Source: an uncultured Collinsella sp. (GTDB lineage: Bacteria > Actinomycetota > Coriobacteriia > Coriobacteriales > Coriobacteriaceae). From it: a stretch of DNA of 14,719 nucleotides. The notes below the pieces were generated by a model. That model had not been told where the DNA came from and searched no databases. It saw only the letters and a program-made list of their open reading frames with translations. Shown in pieces: positions 1-6,667 of the stretch. The DNA is taken from the NCBI GenBank assembly GCA_900759435.1, contig CAAEVD010000105.1, positions 1-14,719 of the forward strand, read 5' to 3'. A program made the translations under genes and the position numbers. How positions within the stretch are numbered: position 1 is the stretch's first letter; the number at the start of each line of letters is the position of its first letter.

Positions 1-228
1 ATCGAGTTTGGCTGTGCGTATCTTTCGTATCTTCTAGCGTATTTTAACGGGTCGACTGACAGTGCCATTGCCGCCTATAACGCCGGCATGGGCAATGTCG
101 ACGGATGGGCGCAGCAGAGCACGTCGCTTCATAATGCAATCACCTTTCCCGAGACGCAGGCGTATCTGATTCGTGTCAATAATGCCTGGGTTCGTTACAA
201 GACCCTCTATCCCGATCGGTCCGTATAG
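1..228 (+). CDS. Lytic transglycosylase, C-terminal end (partial)
   Basis: The open frame starts before the window and runs to TAG at 226-228, giving the last 75 residues. The stretch AIAAYNAGMGNVDGW, preceded by an IEFGCAYLSYLL helix, is the conserved C-terminal half of the soluble lytic transglycosylase (SLT, lysozyme-like) fold, where the YNAG motif lines the glycan-binding groove. Family members cleave the MurNAc-GlcNAc bond of peptidoglycan outside the cytoplasmic membrane and leave 1,6-anhydro ends. The catalytic glutamate and any signal peptide lie upstream of the window and cannot be checked. The protein ends about 35 residues after the motif, so no extra C-terminal domain is present. 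Only 51 nt separate it from uvrB. I am confident of the fold but not of the subfamily. Confidence 0.85.
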   Translation: MEFGCAYLSYLLAYFNGSTDSAIAAYNAGMGNVDGWAQQSTSLHNAITFPETQAYLIRVNNAWVRYKTLYPDRSV

Positions 229-248
229 GACTATGCCTGCCGCCTGCG

Positions 249-254
249 TATACT
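249..254 (+). promoter_or_regulatory. Possible -10 element for uvrB
   Basis: TATACT matches five of six bases of the TATAAT consensus and lies 25 nt before the uvrB start. No convincing -35 is seen 16-18 nt upstream (the 17-nt position reads TAGGAC). uvrB may therefore have a weak or activated promoter here, or be read through from the transglycosylase gene. I found no GAAC-N4-GTTC LexA box in the 100 nt before uvrB. Confidence 0.3.
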
Positions 255-279
255 GCAGATATATGAGTTAGGAGTATCC

Positions 280-2520
280 ATGGCGGAATTTGAAGTTGAG
301 CGTGTTGGAGGAGAGCTCAAACGTTTTGGCGTTGAGGGCTCTGAGGTGCCGTTTAAGGTCGTGTCTCCATACGAGCCCGCTGGTTCCCAGCCTAAGGCCA
401 TTGAGTCGCTTGTGCAGGGCGTGAGGGACGGAGATCGCTATCAAGTTTTGCTGGGCGTGACTGGTTCGGGCAAGACCTTCACGATGGCTAAGACTATTGA
501 GGCCCTGGGGAAGCCGACGCTGGTCATGGCTCCCAACAAAACGCTTGCCGCTCAGCTCGCGAGCGAGCTCAAGGAATTCTTCCCTGACAACGCCGTGGTC
601 TATTTTGTGTCGTACTACGATTACTATCAACCCGAAGCGTATGTGCCGCAAAGCGATACGTATATCGAGAAGGATTCCTCGATTAACGAAGAGGTCGAGA
701 TGCTGCGTCATCAGGCGACTGCATCGCTGCTATCTCGACGCGATGTGATCGTCGTCGCATCGGTCTCGTGTATCTATGGCATTGGCTCTCCCGAGGACTA
801 TGCGGGCCTAGCTCCGAACGTCGACAAGAAGGTGCCGCTCGAGCGCGATGACTTTATCCATGCGCTTATCGATATCCAGTACGATCGCAATGACTATGAT
901 TTGGCACGTGGCACCTTCCGCGTGCGCGGCGATGTCGTCGACGTGTATCCACCCTATGCCGAGCATCCGTTGCGGTTTGAGTTCTTTGGCGACGAGGTCG
1001 AGCTGATTGCCGAGATCGACGAGGTCACCGGCGAGATGCTGCGTGAGTACGAGGCCATTCCCGTGTGGCCGGCCTCGCACTACGTGACTGAGAAGCCTAA
1101 GGTCAAAGCGGCTCTGAAATCAATCAGTGAAGAGTGCGAGAAGCGTGTGGCCGAGCTCAAGGCGACTGATAAGCTGCTCGAGGCGCAGCGTCTGCAGCAG
1201 CGCACCGACTATGATCTCGAGATGCTCGAGACCATGGGTTTTTGTAACGGCATCGAGAACTACTCGCGTCATCTGGACGGTCGAAAACCGGGCGAGCCGC
1301 CGTTTACCCTGATCGATTACTTTCCTAAGGACATGCTCTGTATCATCGATGAGAGCCATGTGACGGTGCCGCAGATCCGCGGCATGCACGAAGGTGACCG
1401 CTCGCGTAAGGTGACGCTGGTGGAGCATGGTTTTCGTCTGCCTTCGGCACTTGATAACCGCCCGCTTCGTTTCGATGAGTTTGAGGCGAGGATTCCCCAG
1501 TTCATCTACGTTTCGGCCACGCCGGGCGACTATGAGCTGCGGGTTAGTCAGAACGACGTTGAGCAGATTATTCGTCCGACCGGTCTGCTCGACCCCAAGA
1601 TCGATGTGCGTCCGGTTCGTGGGCAGATTGACGATCTTGAGGACGAGATTCGCGAGCGCGTGGCGCGCAAGGAGCGCGTGCTGGTGACCACGCTCACCAA
1701 GCGCATGGCCGAGGACCTGACCGACCATCTGCTTGATGCCGGCATTAAGGTCAATTACATGCACTCCGATACAGCGACGATGGACCGTGTCGAGATCCTG
1801 CGAACGCTGCGCGAGGGAAAGATCGATGTTCTCGTTGGCATCAACCTGCTCCGCGAGGGTCTAGACCTTCCCGAGGTCTCGCTGGTGGCAATTCTTGACG
1901 CTGAGAAGGAAGGCTTCTTGCGCAACCGACGTTCGTTGATTCAGACGATTGGCCGTGCGGCCCGCAATGCCGACGGCGAGGTCATCATGTATGCAGACGT
2001 TGTGACCGATTCGATGAAAGAGGCCATCGAGGAGACGCGGCGCCGTCGCGAAATTCAGATGGCATATAACGAAGAGCATGGCATTGTGCCCAAGACGGTC
2101 CGCAAGGCCATTAACGACATTTCGAGCTTTATTGCCGAGGCCGAAAAGACTGTGGGCTCGAAGGGACGCTCGAGAGGCGATTCGCTGGGTCACGGTGCGT
2201 TCTATACACCCGACGAAAACGGCGAGGGCGCCGTGCCGGAGACGGTGTCACCCGAGCAAACGCTTGCCGAGCAGCTGGAAGGGCTGCCGCATGACGAGCT
2301 CGTGCGGATCGTCGAGACCATGGAGGAAGACATGCGTAACGCTTCCGCCGCCATGGACTTTGAGGAGGCGGCACGTTTGCGCGATGCCGTCGTTCAGATT
2401 CGGGCGATGCTTGAGGGCGCATCTGAGGACGAAACGATCGAGCGTTTGCGTTCGCAGGCTCGCAAGGGCTCTACCTTTGCTTCGGGCAGAAAACGCCAGG
2501 GCGCACGATTCAGGAAGTAG
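280..2520 (+). CDS. uvrB: UvrB, excision nuclease ABC subunit B
   Basis: UvrB is the damage-verifying ATPase of nucleotide excision repair. It is loaded by UvrA, inserts a beta-hairpin between the strands and then recruits UvrC. The 746-residue protein shows Walker A GVTGSGKT (59-66), the aromatic hairpin region starting [12 protein letters not shown] (112-123), the DESH form of motif II (357-360), helicase motif [11 protein letters not shown] (555-563) and a C-terminal UVR motif (about 670-712) that contacts UvrC. The ATG is supported by GGAG five nt upstream. It is longer than the usual 650-700 residues: about 24 extra residues lie before the conserved SPYEPAG start, a linker precedes the UVR motif, and a basic tail ending [10 protein letters not shown] follows it. 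The usual GDQP near the N-terminus reads GSQP. Transcription probably ends at the hairpin just after the stop. Confidence 0.98.
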   Translation: MAEFEVERVGGELKRFGVEGSEVPFKVVSPYEPAGSQPKAIESLVQGVRDGDRYQVLLGVTGSGKTFTMAKTIEALGKPTLVMAPNKTLAAQLASELKEFFPDNAVVYFVSYYDYYQPEAYVPQSDTYIEKDSSINEEVEMLRHQATASLLSRRDVIVVASVSCIYGIGSPEDYAGLAPNVDKKVPLERDDFIHALIDIQYDRNDYDLARGTFRVRGDVVDVYPPYAEHPLRFEFFGDEVELIAEIDEVTGEMLREYEAIPVWPASHYVTEKPKVKAALKSISEECEKRVAELKATDKLLEAQRLQQRTDYDLEMLETMGFCNGIENYSRHLDGRKPGEPPFTLIDYFPKDMLCIIDESHVTVPQIRGMHEGDRSRKVTLVEHGFRLPSALDNRPLRFDEFEARIPQFIYVSATPGDYELRVSQNDVEQIIRPTGLLDPKIDVRPVRGQIDDLEDEIRERVARKERVLVTTLTKRMAEDLTDHLLDAGIKVNYMHSDTATMDRVEILRTLREGKIDVLVGINLLREGLDLPEVSLVAILDAEKEGFLRNRRSLIQTIGRAARNADGEVIMYADVVTDSMKEAIEETRRRREIQMAYNEEHGIVPKTVRKAINDISSFIAEAEKTVGSKGRSRGDSLGHGAFYTPDENGEGAVPETVSPEQTLAEQLEGLPHDELVRIVETMEEDMRNASAAMDFEEAARLRDAVVQIRAMLEGASEDETIERLRSQARKGSTFASGRKRQGARFRK

Positions 2521-2522
2521 CG

Positions 2523-2560
2523 AACAGGCCCCGAGTTCCCTGTGGAGCTCGGGGCCTGTG
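2523..2560. terminator. Bidirectional terminator between convergent genes
   Basis: CAGGCCCCGAG (2525-2535) and CTCGGGGCCTG (2548-2558) form a perfect 11-bp stem. Flanking pairs extend it to about 16 bp (2524-2539 with 2544-2559, one G-T wobble), closing on a 4-nt CTGT loop. It starts 3 nt after the uvrB stop and lies 27 nt from the end of the minus-strand flavoprotein gene, so it can serve both. Neither side has a good U-tract, so termination may rest on stem strength alone. Confidence 0.8.
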
Positions 2561-2585
2561 TCGTTCGGACGTGAGAGTTCGTGCA

Positions 2586-4226
2586 CTAGAGGTCTGCTAT
2601 CAGCGCCTCAGCGCAACGGATGCCGTCGGTGGCGGCACTCATGATGCCGCCGGCATATCCGGCACCCTCGCCGCAAGGGTAAAGGCCCGGAGTCGACATG
2701 GCGTGGCATGTTCGATCGCGGGTGACGGTGACCGGGGAGCTCGAACGCGTCTCCACGCCAGTGAGGACCGCATCGGGGCGGTCATAGCCACGCAGTTTCT
2801 TACCGAGCAGGGGGATTCCCAAACGAAGCGATTCGACGATATGCCGCGGGAGGGCATCGTCGATCGCCGTCCAGGTCACGCCAAGTGGATAGGTTGGTTT
2901 TACCTTTCCGGGTGCCGTGCTGGCGCGTCCCTCAAGGAAATCTCCGACGAGCTGTGCCGGCGCGTTCCAGTTGGAGCCACCCAGGCGATAGGCGGCTCGC
3001 TCGCAGGCGCGCTGGAGCTCAATGCCTGCGAGCGGATCATCGCCGGGAAGGTCGTCAGGTGTGACGTTGACGAGTAGGGCGGCATTCGCGTTACGCCCGC
3101 CGCGGGCATTGAGGCTGGCACCGTTGACGCACAGATGGCCCTGCTCGGAAGAAGCCGCGACAACCTGTCCGCCGGGGCACATACAAAACGAGAATACGCT
3201 GCGGCCGTTGGGGAGATGGGCGACAAGCTTGTAGGGGGCTGCTCCGAGTGCCGGGTGCCCCGCCGAAGGGCCATATTGGGCGCGGTCGATGTCGCGCTGT
3301 GGATGCTCGATGCGCACACCCATGGCAAAGGTCTTTTGCGCGAGGGCAACATTATGTTCTTTGAGAAGCTCGAATACGTCGCGGGCGGAATGGCCGCAGG
3401 CGAGAATGAGGTGCTTTGTGGCGATTGTCTCGCTTGTGGTTTCTTGGGGCGGTTGGACATCGACGCCGGTGATGGCGCCAGATCCATCGGTTCGAATATT
3501 GACGAGCTTTGTTCGATAGCGGACGGTTCCACCGAGCTGCTCGATGCGTTGAGAAATGTTGGTGACGACGGTGGGGAGGATGTCAGAGCCAATGTGCGGC
3601 TTGGCGTCCCACAGGATGTCGCGAGGTGAGCCAGCTTCGACGAAGGTCTCAAGAATCAGTCGATGGGCAGGATTCTTGGTTCCCGTGTTGAGCTTGCCGT
3701 CCGAGAAGGTCCCTGCGCCGCCCAGGCCAAATTGGATATTGCTTTCGGGGTCGAGGATACGCTCCTTAAGAAAGAGATCAATCGCTTCCGAGCGGCGAAG
3801 TGCGGGGTCGCCGCGCTCGATGAGCAGGGGTTTAAGGCCCGCTTCGGCAAGGGTCAGGGCGGCGAAGAGACCGGCGCAACCGGCGCCGACAACGACGGGA
3901 CGCTCCTTGGGTGCATTCGGGACAGGGTTGGGGAATGAAGGCGCCTCGCCGTCTACCATGCGGATGCGCGAGCGGTCGCGCTCGGCGACGCGGTCGACCA
4001 CCTCCTGCTCGAGTCGGGAGCTTGTCAGTTCAACTCGAAAGCTCAAAATAAAATGGACATCTCGCTTTTTACGGGCGTCGATTGACTTGCGATGGAGCTC
4101 AATGGCTTTAATCTGGGAATCCTCGCATCGCAGGGCTCGTTTGACGGCGCGTCTACCAATAGCAAGGCAGGCGGTTTCGTCGCCGGCCTCATCGAGTGAC
4201 GCGTGGACTTGGGTGATTTCGATCAT
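2586..4226 (-). CDS. FAD-dependent dehydrogenase, COG2509-type
   Basis: This is a predicted cytoplasmic flavoprotein of the NAD(P)/FAD-dependent oxidoreductase group; the family's substrate is not established. The 546-residue product has an N-terminal domain of about 105 residues, then a Rossmann FAD site VVVGAGCAGL (111-120), FGLGGAGTFSDGKLNTG (166-182), LACGHSARD (275-283), FCMCPGG (347-353) and the C-terminal FAD motif GEGAGYAGGI (519-528). This order and length fit the COG2509 family. An upstream in-frame ATG at 4397 would add 57 residues, but that stretch overlaps the end of the next gene. The ATG at 4226 has AAGGAG six nt upstream (4233-4238), so I chose it. It lies 79 nt after the BaiN-like gene, separated by a terminator-like hairpin, and may be co-transcribed or use its own -10. 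Confidence 0.88.
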   Translation of the reverse strand: MIEITQVHASLDEAGDETACLAIGRRAVKRALRCEDSQIKAIELHRKSIDARKKRDVHFILSFRVELTSSRLEQEVVDRVAERDRSRIRMVDGEAPSFPNPVPNAPKERPVVVGAGCAGLFAALTLAEAGLKPLLIERGDPALRRSEAIDLFLKERILDPESNIQFGLGGAGTFSDGKLNTGTKNPAHRLILETFVEAGSPRDILWDAKPHIGSDILPTVVTNISQRIEQLGGTVRYRTKLVNIRTDGSGAITGVDVQPPQETTSETIATKHLILACGHSARDVFELLKEHNVALAQKTFAMGVRIEHPQRDIDRAQYGPSAGHPALGAAPYKLVAHLPNGRSVFSFCMCPGGQVVAASSEQGHLCVNGASLNARGGRNANAALLVNVTPDDLPGDDPLAGIELQRACERAAYRLGGSNWNAPAQLVGDFLEGRASTAPGKVKPTYPLGVTWTAIDDALPRHIVESLRLGIPLLGKKLRGYDRPDAVLTGVETRSSSPVTVTRDRTCHAMSTPGLYPCGEGAGYAGGIMSAATDGIRCAEALIADL

Positions 4227-4232
4227 CGAGGT

Positions 4233-4238
4233 CTCCTT
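4233..4238 (-). promoter_or_regulatory. Ribosome binding site of the COG2509 flavoprotein gene
   Basis: AAGGAG on the minus strand, six nt before the ATG at 4226. It fixes the start and argues against the longer frame opening at 4397. It lies 6 nt downstream of the hairpin's T-tract, so a transcript must pass that hairpin to be translated. Confidence 0.85.
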
Positions 4239-4244
4239 AGATGC

Positions 4245-4276
4245 AAGAAAGAGGCCGCCCGGTGTTCCAGACGGCC
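4245..4276 (-). terminator. Rho-independent terminator or leader attenuator
   Basis: On the minus strand GGCCGTCTGG (4276-4267) and CCGGGCGGCC (4262-4253) form a 10-bp stem with two G-T pairs around an AACA loop, followed by TCTTTCTT. The shape is that of an intrinsic terminator. It stands between the BaiN-like gene and the COG2509 gene, where it could end or reduce read-through. Confidence 0.65.
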
Positions 4277-4289
4277 CGAATGCGTTTTG

Positions 4290-4295
4290 ATTATA
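4290..4295 (-). promoter_or_regulatory. Consensus -10 upstream of the COG2509 flavoprotein gene
   Basis: TATAAT, a perfect -10 match, lies on the minus strand between the BaiN-like stop codon and the hairpin. No clear -35 is seen at 16-18 nt (AAGCAG at 17 nt), and that position falls inside the 3' end of the upstream gene. If used, transcription would start near 4283 and the RNA would carry the hairpin at 4245-4276 in a leader of about 57 nt. Confidence 0.4.
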
Positions 4296-4305
4296 GACTG
4301 CGCGG

Positions 4306-5577
4306 CTATAGGCTGCTTGCAGCGCGAATACCCGAGATCCAAGCCCACGCAAGGTTGAAGCCGCCGCAATCGGCATCGATGTCGAGTGCCTCGCCACAGA
4401 TGTAAAGTGGGGCGCCTGCCGCGTTGCTCACGCAGAGGTTGGGAGCTGAGACGCTCTCGATGGGCACGCCGCCGCGCGTGACCTGGGCCGAACGCTCCTC
4501 TGTCGTTCCCTCGACGAGCAGCTTAAAGTGCTTGAGGATTGAGACCAGGTGGATGACGTCGTGCGACCCGGGGTGGCACTGTTCGAATGCGGTGCAGACA
4601 ACGTGAGAGAACTGCGGGGCGAGCATGCCGTCGAGCCAGCGGGGGTCGCGGGGTGAAAAGCCGCCGAGCAACTCAACTCGCTGGTTGAGCATATCGAGCA
4701 ACTCGTCTTTGGAGAGGTCGGGGAAAACGTCGAGCAGAATCGTGTCTCCGCGCTGGACGCGACGGGAGAGGTTAAAGGCGGCAACGCCCGAGATGCCAAA
4801 GGTTCGGAAGAGCACTTCGCCGTCTTCGCGCCAGAGCTCCTCGTGATTGCGGGTGAGCGTCAAACGGGCGCGGACGCGCAGGCCATCCAGCGTCTTGAGC
4901 GCAGTCTGGTCGCCGAAGACCGATGCCGACACAGGGCAGAGGACGGGATGCTGCGGTGTGAGGGAAAGATTGAACGTCTTCGCGATGTCGGCGGGGCTGC
5001 CGCCCGTAGCGATAATTACGGCCTTTGCCTGCAGCGTCTCGATCTTGCGAGGGGTGTCGGCAAGCGCCTTCCGAAGCGAGCGGACCTCCGTTTTTCGGTC
5101 GTCGTGCTTTTTTGCCTTGAGAGCTCGCGCGGGACGGTCTATTTGGAGCGCCCAGCCCTCGGGCGCTTTGAATGCCGAGGCAACGTTTGCTCCACAGATC
5201 AAGGTGATACCCAGGTGATTGCAAGCGTTGAGAAGTGCATCGCGCACCGATTCGGCACGAAGGGAGCGCGGATACAGCCGGCCCTCCTCGGAGGTCGTCA
5301 TGATGCCCAGCGAGGAGAAGAAACTGCCGAGTTCTTGCTCAGGCTGGCGACCCATGACGGATTCGACGAATGCGGGGCGGTTGTACCGCTGGAAATCAAT
5401 TGATTCGTTGGAAAGGTTGCAGCGGCCGTTGCCGGTCGCAAGGAGTTTAAGGCCGCAGGCAACATCGCGCTCAACGATGCAGACGCTTTTGCCTGCGCGT
5501 GCGGCCGTAATGGCGGCGGCGAGACCCGAGGCCCCGCCGCCGATTACCAAGACGTCATAGGAGGCGTTTGTGTTCAC
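4306..5577 (-). CDS. BaiN/HI0933-type FAD flavoprotein
   Basis: This is a predicted cytoplasmic flavoprotein of the HI0933/YhiN/BaiN family. One member, BaiN of Clostridium scindens, was proposed to act in bile-acid dehydroxylation; most members have no known substrate. The 423 residues show the FAD motif VIGGGASGLAAA (11-22), the family signature GNGRCNLSN (49-57), VIIATGG (187-193) and the C-terminal FAD motif GEALDIDADCGGFNLAWAW. Two parts are unusual: a charged insertion (about 148-182, many Lys/Arg/Asp), and the segment after ATGG, where the usual GSTGDG-like stretch is missing. The start is GTG at 5577, immediately after the mrp stop (TAA-GTG), with GAGG five nt upstream inside mrp. This indicates translational coupling. 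The family call is firm; a bile-acid role is speculative. Confidence 0.88.
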   Translation of the reverse strand: MNTNASYDVLVIGGGASGLAAAITAARAGKSVCIVERDVACGLKLLATGNGRCNLSNESIDFQRYNRPAFVESVMGRQPEQELGSFFSSLGIMTTSEEGRLYPRSLRAESVRDALLNACNHLGITLICGANVASAFKAPEGWALQIDRPARALKAKKHDDRKTEVRSLRKALADTPRKIETLQAKAVIIATGGSPADIAKTFNLSLTPQHPVLCPVSASVFGDQTALKTLDGLRVRARLTLTRNHEELWREDGEVLFRTFGISGVAAFNLSRRVQRGDTILLDVFPDLSKDELLDMLNQRVELLGGFSPRDPRWLDGMLAPQFSHVVCTAFEQCHPGSHDVIHLVSILKHFKLLVEGTTEERSAQVTRGGVPIESVSAPNLCVSNAAGAPLYICGEALDIDADCGGFNLAWAWISGIRAASSL

Positions 5578-6408
5578 TTAGGCCTCGGCGGTCTCGTGCG
5601 GGGCAATGGCCTCGACGGCGGAGACGGCCTGGGGCAGCATACCGTCGGGCAATGCGGTCTCAACCTCGCCCTTGTCGCAAGCCTCGGCGAGTGCCGGATT
5701 GATGGGAAGCTGCCCTAGGATCTCGAGGTTGTAACGCTCGGCGACCTCGGGGAGCTTGCTCTTGCCAAAGACCTCGATCTTCTTGCCGCAATCGGGGCAC
5801 TCGATATAGCTCATGTTTTCGACGATTCCCAGAATGGGGACGTTCATCTTCTCGGCCATGTTGACCGCCTTGGCGACGATCATCGAGACCAGATCCTGCG
5901 GGCTCGTGACGATGACGATGCCATCGACGGGCAGCGACTGGAAGACGGTGAGGGCGACGTCGCCCGTTCCCGGAGGCATGTCGACCATCAGGTAGTCGAT
6001 GGGGCCCCATGAGGTTTCGCTCCAGAACTGCCTGATGGCACCCGCGATAACCGGACCGCGCCAGAGGACGGGGTCGGTTTCGTTTTGGAGCAGCAGGTTA
6101 GAGCTCATAATCTTGACGCCGTGCTCGGAGATTTCGGGCAGCATAAGGTTGCCGAGGGCGTGGACGTGACGTCCGCTCATGCCGAACATCTTAGGGATAG
6201 AGGGGCCGGTAATATCGGCATCGAGGACGCCGACCTTGTGACCGTGGCGGGAAAGCTCCGTGGCGATGGCGCCGGTGACGAATGACTTGCCGACGCCGCC
6301 CTTACCGGAAAGCACGGCGATAACGCGCTTGACCTCGGACAGCGTATTCTCCTCAAATTGCGACGGCGACGTTTGCCCGCCGGCTGCCTGTGCGTGCTCG
6401 CAACCCAT
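5578..6408 (-). CDS. mrp: Mrp/NBP35-family Fe-S carrier ATPase
   Basis: Members of the Mrp/NBP35/ApbC family are homodimeric P-loop ATPases that hold a labile iron-sulfur cluster and pass it to apo-proteins. The 276-residue product has the deviant Walker A SGKGGVGKS (34-42), LDADITGPSIPKMFG (62-76), DMPPGTGD (143-150), and the cluster-bridging CPDC (204-207). There is one N-terminal cysteine (Cys3, MGCEHA), whereas many relatives have several. The ATG at 6408 has AAAGGAG six nt upstream. A longer frame from 6465 is rejected because that ATG falls inside the predicted -10. It is the first gene of the minus-strand cassette and its stop codon touches the start of the BaiN-like gene. Client proteins cannot be told from sequence. 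Confidence 0.93.
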   Translation of the reverse strand: MGCEHAQAAGGQTSPSQFEENTLSEVKRVIAVLSGKGGVGKSFVTGAIATELSRHGHKVGVLDADITGPSIPKMFGMSGRHVHALGNLMLPEISEHGVKIMSSNLLLQNETDPVLWRGPVIAGAIRQFWSETSWGPIDYLMVDMPPGTGDVALTVFQSLPVDGIVIVTSPQDLVSMIVAKAVNMAEKMNVPILGIVENMSYIECPDCGKKIEVFGKSKLPEVAERYNLEILGQLPINPALAEACDKGEVETALPDGMLPQAVSAVEAIAPHETAEA

Positions 6409-6414
6409 GTTTGA

Positions 6415-6421
6415 CTCCTTT
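6415..6421 (-). promoter_or_regulatory. Ribosome binding site of mrp
   Basis: AAAGGAG on the minus strand, six nt before the ATG at 6408. It decides the start against the in-frame ATG at 6465. A short hairpin (GGGGC/GCCCC, 6431-6444) lies just upstream in the predicted leader. Confidence 0.85.
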
Positions 6422-6463
6422 GTATATGTTGGGGCCGGAGCCCCGCGGTGTGACACGAGCGTC

Positions 6464-6493
6464 ATTGTACCCTCGTTTGCGAGCGGGAGTCAT
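6464..6493 (-). promoter_or_regulatory. Promoter of the mrp cassette
   Basis: On the minus strand ATGACT (6493-6488, four of six to TTGACA) is followed after 18 nt by TACAAT (6469-6464, five of six to TATAAT). Transcription would start near 6457, giving a leader of about 50 nt before mrp. Position, spacing and direction all fit a sigma-70-type promoter. Confidence 0.6.
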
Positions 6494-6592
6494 TCATGAT
6501 GCGTGGCAGGCGATCGGCGGTATTCGAAAGTACGGACCGAGCGTGCGGTCTGCGGCGTCAGACAGCGCAAAAGGTCTGCGAATCTTGTATCA

Positions 6593-6606
6593 CGAACATC
6601 TGTGCG
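6593..6606. promoter_or_regulatory. Candidate LexA (SOS) box upstream of uvrA
   Basis: CGAACATCTGTGCG resembles the Gram-positive/actinobacterial LexA site (GAAC-N4-GTTC core). The left half CGAAC is exact and the right half GTGCG differs by one base from GTTCG. It lies 62 nt before the uvrA start. A weak -10-like TAAACT follows at 6619-6624. uvrA is a classic LexA target, which makes the match plausible; a single imperfect site found by eye remains uncertain. Confidence 0.4.
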
Positions 6607-6656
6607 CGTCGAGTGCGCTAAACTCATCGTCAGTGTGATTTGAAGTTGTAGGAGGC

Positions 6657-6662
6657 AAGGAG
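6657..6662 (+). promoter_or_regulatory. Ribosome binding site of uvrA
   Basis: AAGGAG lies five nt before the ATG at 6668. A second purine-rich GGAGG sits at 6651-6655. Together they fix the start. Confidence 0.8.
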
Positions 6663-6667
6663 CTTCC

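Noticed and set aside
2571..3077. Plus-strand open frames opposite the COG2509 flavoprotein gene
   Set aside because: Low-complexity translations without family features; the minus strand frame has clear FAD motifs throughout.
4227..4397. Upstream extension of the COG2509 flavoprotein frame to an ATG at 4397
   Set aside because: It overlaps the coding end of the BaiN-like gene, crosses the terminator hairpin and the -10, and lacks a ribosome binding site; the ATG at 4226 has AAGGAG six nt upstream.
6431..6444. GGGGC/GCCCC hairpin in the mrp leader as a terminator or riboswitch
   Set aside because: Only 5 bp with a 4-nt loop and no T-tract; too small to call as a regulatory element.
6409..6465. 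Longer mrp frame starting at 6465
   Set aside because: The ATG falls within the predicted -10 (TACAAT), so it would not be in the transcript; the start at 6408 has an AAAGGAG site.
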